The translations under genes were made by a program, and so were the position numbers. Shown here piece by piece: positions 20,442 through 21,801 of a stretch of 21,801 bases of DNA. Position 1 is the first letter of the stretch; each line of letters starts with the position of its first letter. The DNA comes from Flavobacteriales bacterium UBA5422 (lineage in GTDB: Bacteria > Bacteroidota > Bacteroidia > Flavobacteriales_D > Crocinitomicaceae). The notes under the pieces were generated by a model. The model was given only the letters and a program-made list of their open reading frames with translations. It was not told where the DNA came from and ran no database searches. The DNA is taken from assembly GCA_002409405.1 (NCBI GenBank), contig DHNG01000006.1:106458-128258 (forward strand), read 5' to 3'.

Positions 20442-21770
20442 TTAATACAATTTTTGTTTCCAGTTCACCAACTTCAGGTAAGCGATGGACATTAATCCCA
20501 TGGCACCAAAATAAACGTATTCGACTGTCCACACATAAACGATGTCCAGCTGCCAGACCTTTATAAACACATACGCAGACAATGCATACAGTCCAACTGC
20601 AATGGCTTCGATCAGGAAGGTGATTTGTGTTTTACCAATTCCATTGATGGTCTGAAAGAACACACTAAAATAAGCAAATATGAACATGGACAAACTCACA
20701 TAACGCAATGTATCAGCACTTTTTTCAATGAATGCTTCTTCGGGATTAATCCATGAAATAATTGCTTCAGGGTACAGGAAACTTCCGTGAAAAGTGATCA
20801 GCATAAATACCATTGACAACAACTGAATTCGCCATTGAATTGTACGGATATCTTCAATTCGCTTCGCTCCTACATATTGTGAAATATAGGTTTTTGTTGC
20901 TGCTGCAAATCCCCAGACGGGCACAAATGCCAGAAAATAAACGGAACGAATATTTTGAGATACGGTCAGTTCAAATTTCCCCATCTGCTCCAACCAGATA
21001 AAGAAAATGGTCCAGGTAGAAAGTGCAACAGTACCTTGAAACACAATCGGCAGGGACAACCTGAAGATTTCAATAAATGTCGCTTTAAGTAACCGGAACT
21101 GTCTGAAGAGTTTGTATTTGACGTGCTCCTTTGATAAAAAGAGGAAAGAAACCAGAAATAACGCGCTTAATCCATCTGAAATAGTTGCTGCCAACGCAGC
21201 ACCTTTCAATCCCATTTCGGGAAATCCAAAATTACCAAAAATCAGGCTGTAATCCAGCACCACGTTTCCGATTGCTGTTACAATAGCACTTACCAACGGA
21301 ACCCATGACTTACCAAAAGCAAAATAGTATGCCTGAATCGGGAGCATCAACATGGCAAAGAACAATCCGTAACTTCGAATGGAAATGTAATCTACCTGTG
21401 CCTGTGCAATCTCAGGATGCTTAACGTAGCTATGAATAATATCAGGGAGTAGTGTTTGCGCAAACGTAAAAAGTAACAACACAATCACCGCCAACACGAG
21501 AATAGAAGACCCCAGCAATTGTCCCAAAGCATCGTACCTCCCCTGCCCGATTCTGTTAGAAATCAAGATTTGTGCCCCATCACTGATTCCGACAACAAAC
21601 ATATGCATGGAGATGTAAATCAATCCGGCATTTCCGACAGCTGCAAATGCATCTGTGGAATAACGACTCAGGAAAGCGGACGCCGTAAGCAATACAATGG
21701 ACTGCACAAACGAAGCTCCCATCATCGGAAGGGCAACGGATAAGATTTTTTTATAGCTGAAGGAAAGCAA
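20442..21770 (-). CDS. MATE-family efflux transporter
   Basis: This 442-residue protein has about twelve helices and the MATE layout: an N-terminal ILSVALPMMGASFVQSI helix, a repeat beginning near FRLSLPIVFQGTVALSTW, and the loop helices between. MATE proteins export drugs or metabolites using proton or sodium gradients; the substrate is not given by the sequence. The start is a TTG at 21770: an in-frame stop lies 15 bases upstream (21785-21783) and no ATG or GTG occurs between it and helix 1, while the first internal Met (residue 16) is within helix 1. A short tandem repeat sits next to the start. The gene is likely complete, with the TTG start inferred. Confidence 0.87.
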   Translation of the reverse strand: MLSFSYKKILSVALPMMGASFVQSIVLLTASAFLSRYSTDAFAAVGNAGLIYISMHMFVVGISDGAQILISNRIGQGRYDALGQLLGSSILVLAVIVLLLFTFAQTLLPDIIHSYVKHPEIAQAQVDYISIRSYGLFFAMLMLPIQAYYFAFGKSWVPLVSAIVTAIGNVVLDYSLIFGNFGFPEMGLKGAALAATISDGLSALFLVSFLFLSKEHVKYKLFRQFRLLKATFIEIFRLSLPIVFQGTVALSTWTIFFIWLEQMGKFELTVSQNIRSVYFLAFVPVWGFAAATKTYISQYVGAKRIEDIRTIQWRIQLLSMVFMLITFHGSFLYPEAIISWINPEEAFIEKSADTLRYVSLSMFIFAYFSVFFQTINGIGKTQITFLIEAIAVGLYALSAYVFIKVWQLDIVYVWTVEYVYFGAMGLMSIAYLKLVNWKQKLY

Positions 21771-21774
21771 GGGG

Positions 21775-21800
21775 ATGTTGAATTATGAATGTTGAATTAT
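21775..21800. repeat. Short tandem repeat at the window edge
   Basis: A 14-base unit beginning ATGTTGAATTAT starts at 21775 and again at 21789, the second copy running to the window edge. Similar ATTCAACATT-type microrepeats are often seen between flavobacterial genes. It may extend beyond the window, and it may affect expression of the MATE gene by length variation. Confidence 0.55.
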
Positions 21801-21801
21801 C

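Overview
The window looks like a chromosomal stretch of a Bacteroidota bacterium, most likely Flavobacteriales; the genus cannot be fixed from the sequence. The evidence is the AT-rich composition, several good TAnnTTTG -7 promoter elements (one with a TTTG -33 box at exactly 19 bp), near absence of Shine-Dalgarno sites, a fused DoxD-DoxA protein, and a secreted protein carrying the Cys-bracketed CTDP/DDGSC motif common in flavobacterial lipoproteins. There is no tRNA, rRNA, IS element, phage gene or CRISPR array. Almost all bases are coding, and no gene-free stretch reaches 300 bases.

Layout. (1) 1-2010, plus strand: the end of a rhodanese-thioredoxin fusion, a small Cys-containing exported protein and a DoxD-DoxA fusion, closed by a strong terminator; together they suggest sulfane-sulfur/thiosulfate chemistry coupled to quinones. 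(2) 2151-3122, plus: a Crp-family regulator and an SMR exporter of the SugE/Gdx type with its own promoter, converging on a DUF389 membrane protein (3111-4424, minus). A DoxX-like protein follows (4621-5004, plus). (3) 5112-8921, plus: a tightly overlapping six-gene operon of a SatD-family protein, DUF3307 membrane protein, DUF2071 protein, membrane-anchored methyltransferase-like protein, four-helix membrane protein and soluble methyltransferase. A 28-bp tandem repeat and a palindrome lie at its promoter. (4) 12701-8923, minus: a five-gene envelope metal (probably copper) operon with a Cys-rich anchored protein, an outer-membrane barrel with an N-terminal CxxCxC, a small lipoprotein, an MbnP-like lipoprotein and an MbnH-like diheme peroxidase, with a terminator hairpin between the last two. 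(5) 13901-12867, minus: thiL. (6) 16300-13965, minus: a GH3-family acyl-adenylating enzyme translationally coupled to a secreted protein. (7) 16542-16438, minus: a 34-residue membrane protein with its own promoter and terminator. (8) 19282-16638, minus: rpe, a DinB-family protein, a secreted protein of unknown function and a small membrane protein. (9) 20348-19401 fmt and 21770-20442 a MATE exporter, both minus.

The two regions most worth following are the MbnP/MbnH-type operon, which has no methanobactin precursor gene in view, and the SatD operon. The SatD N-terminal domain reads like a class III nucleotide cyclase fold joined to a helix-turn-helix, and its promoter carries candidate operators.
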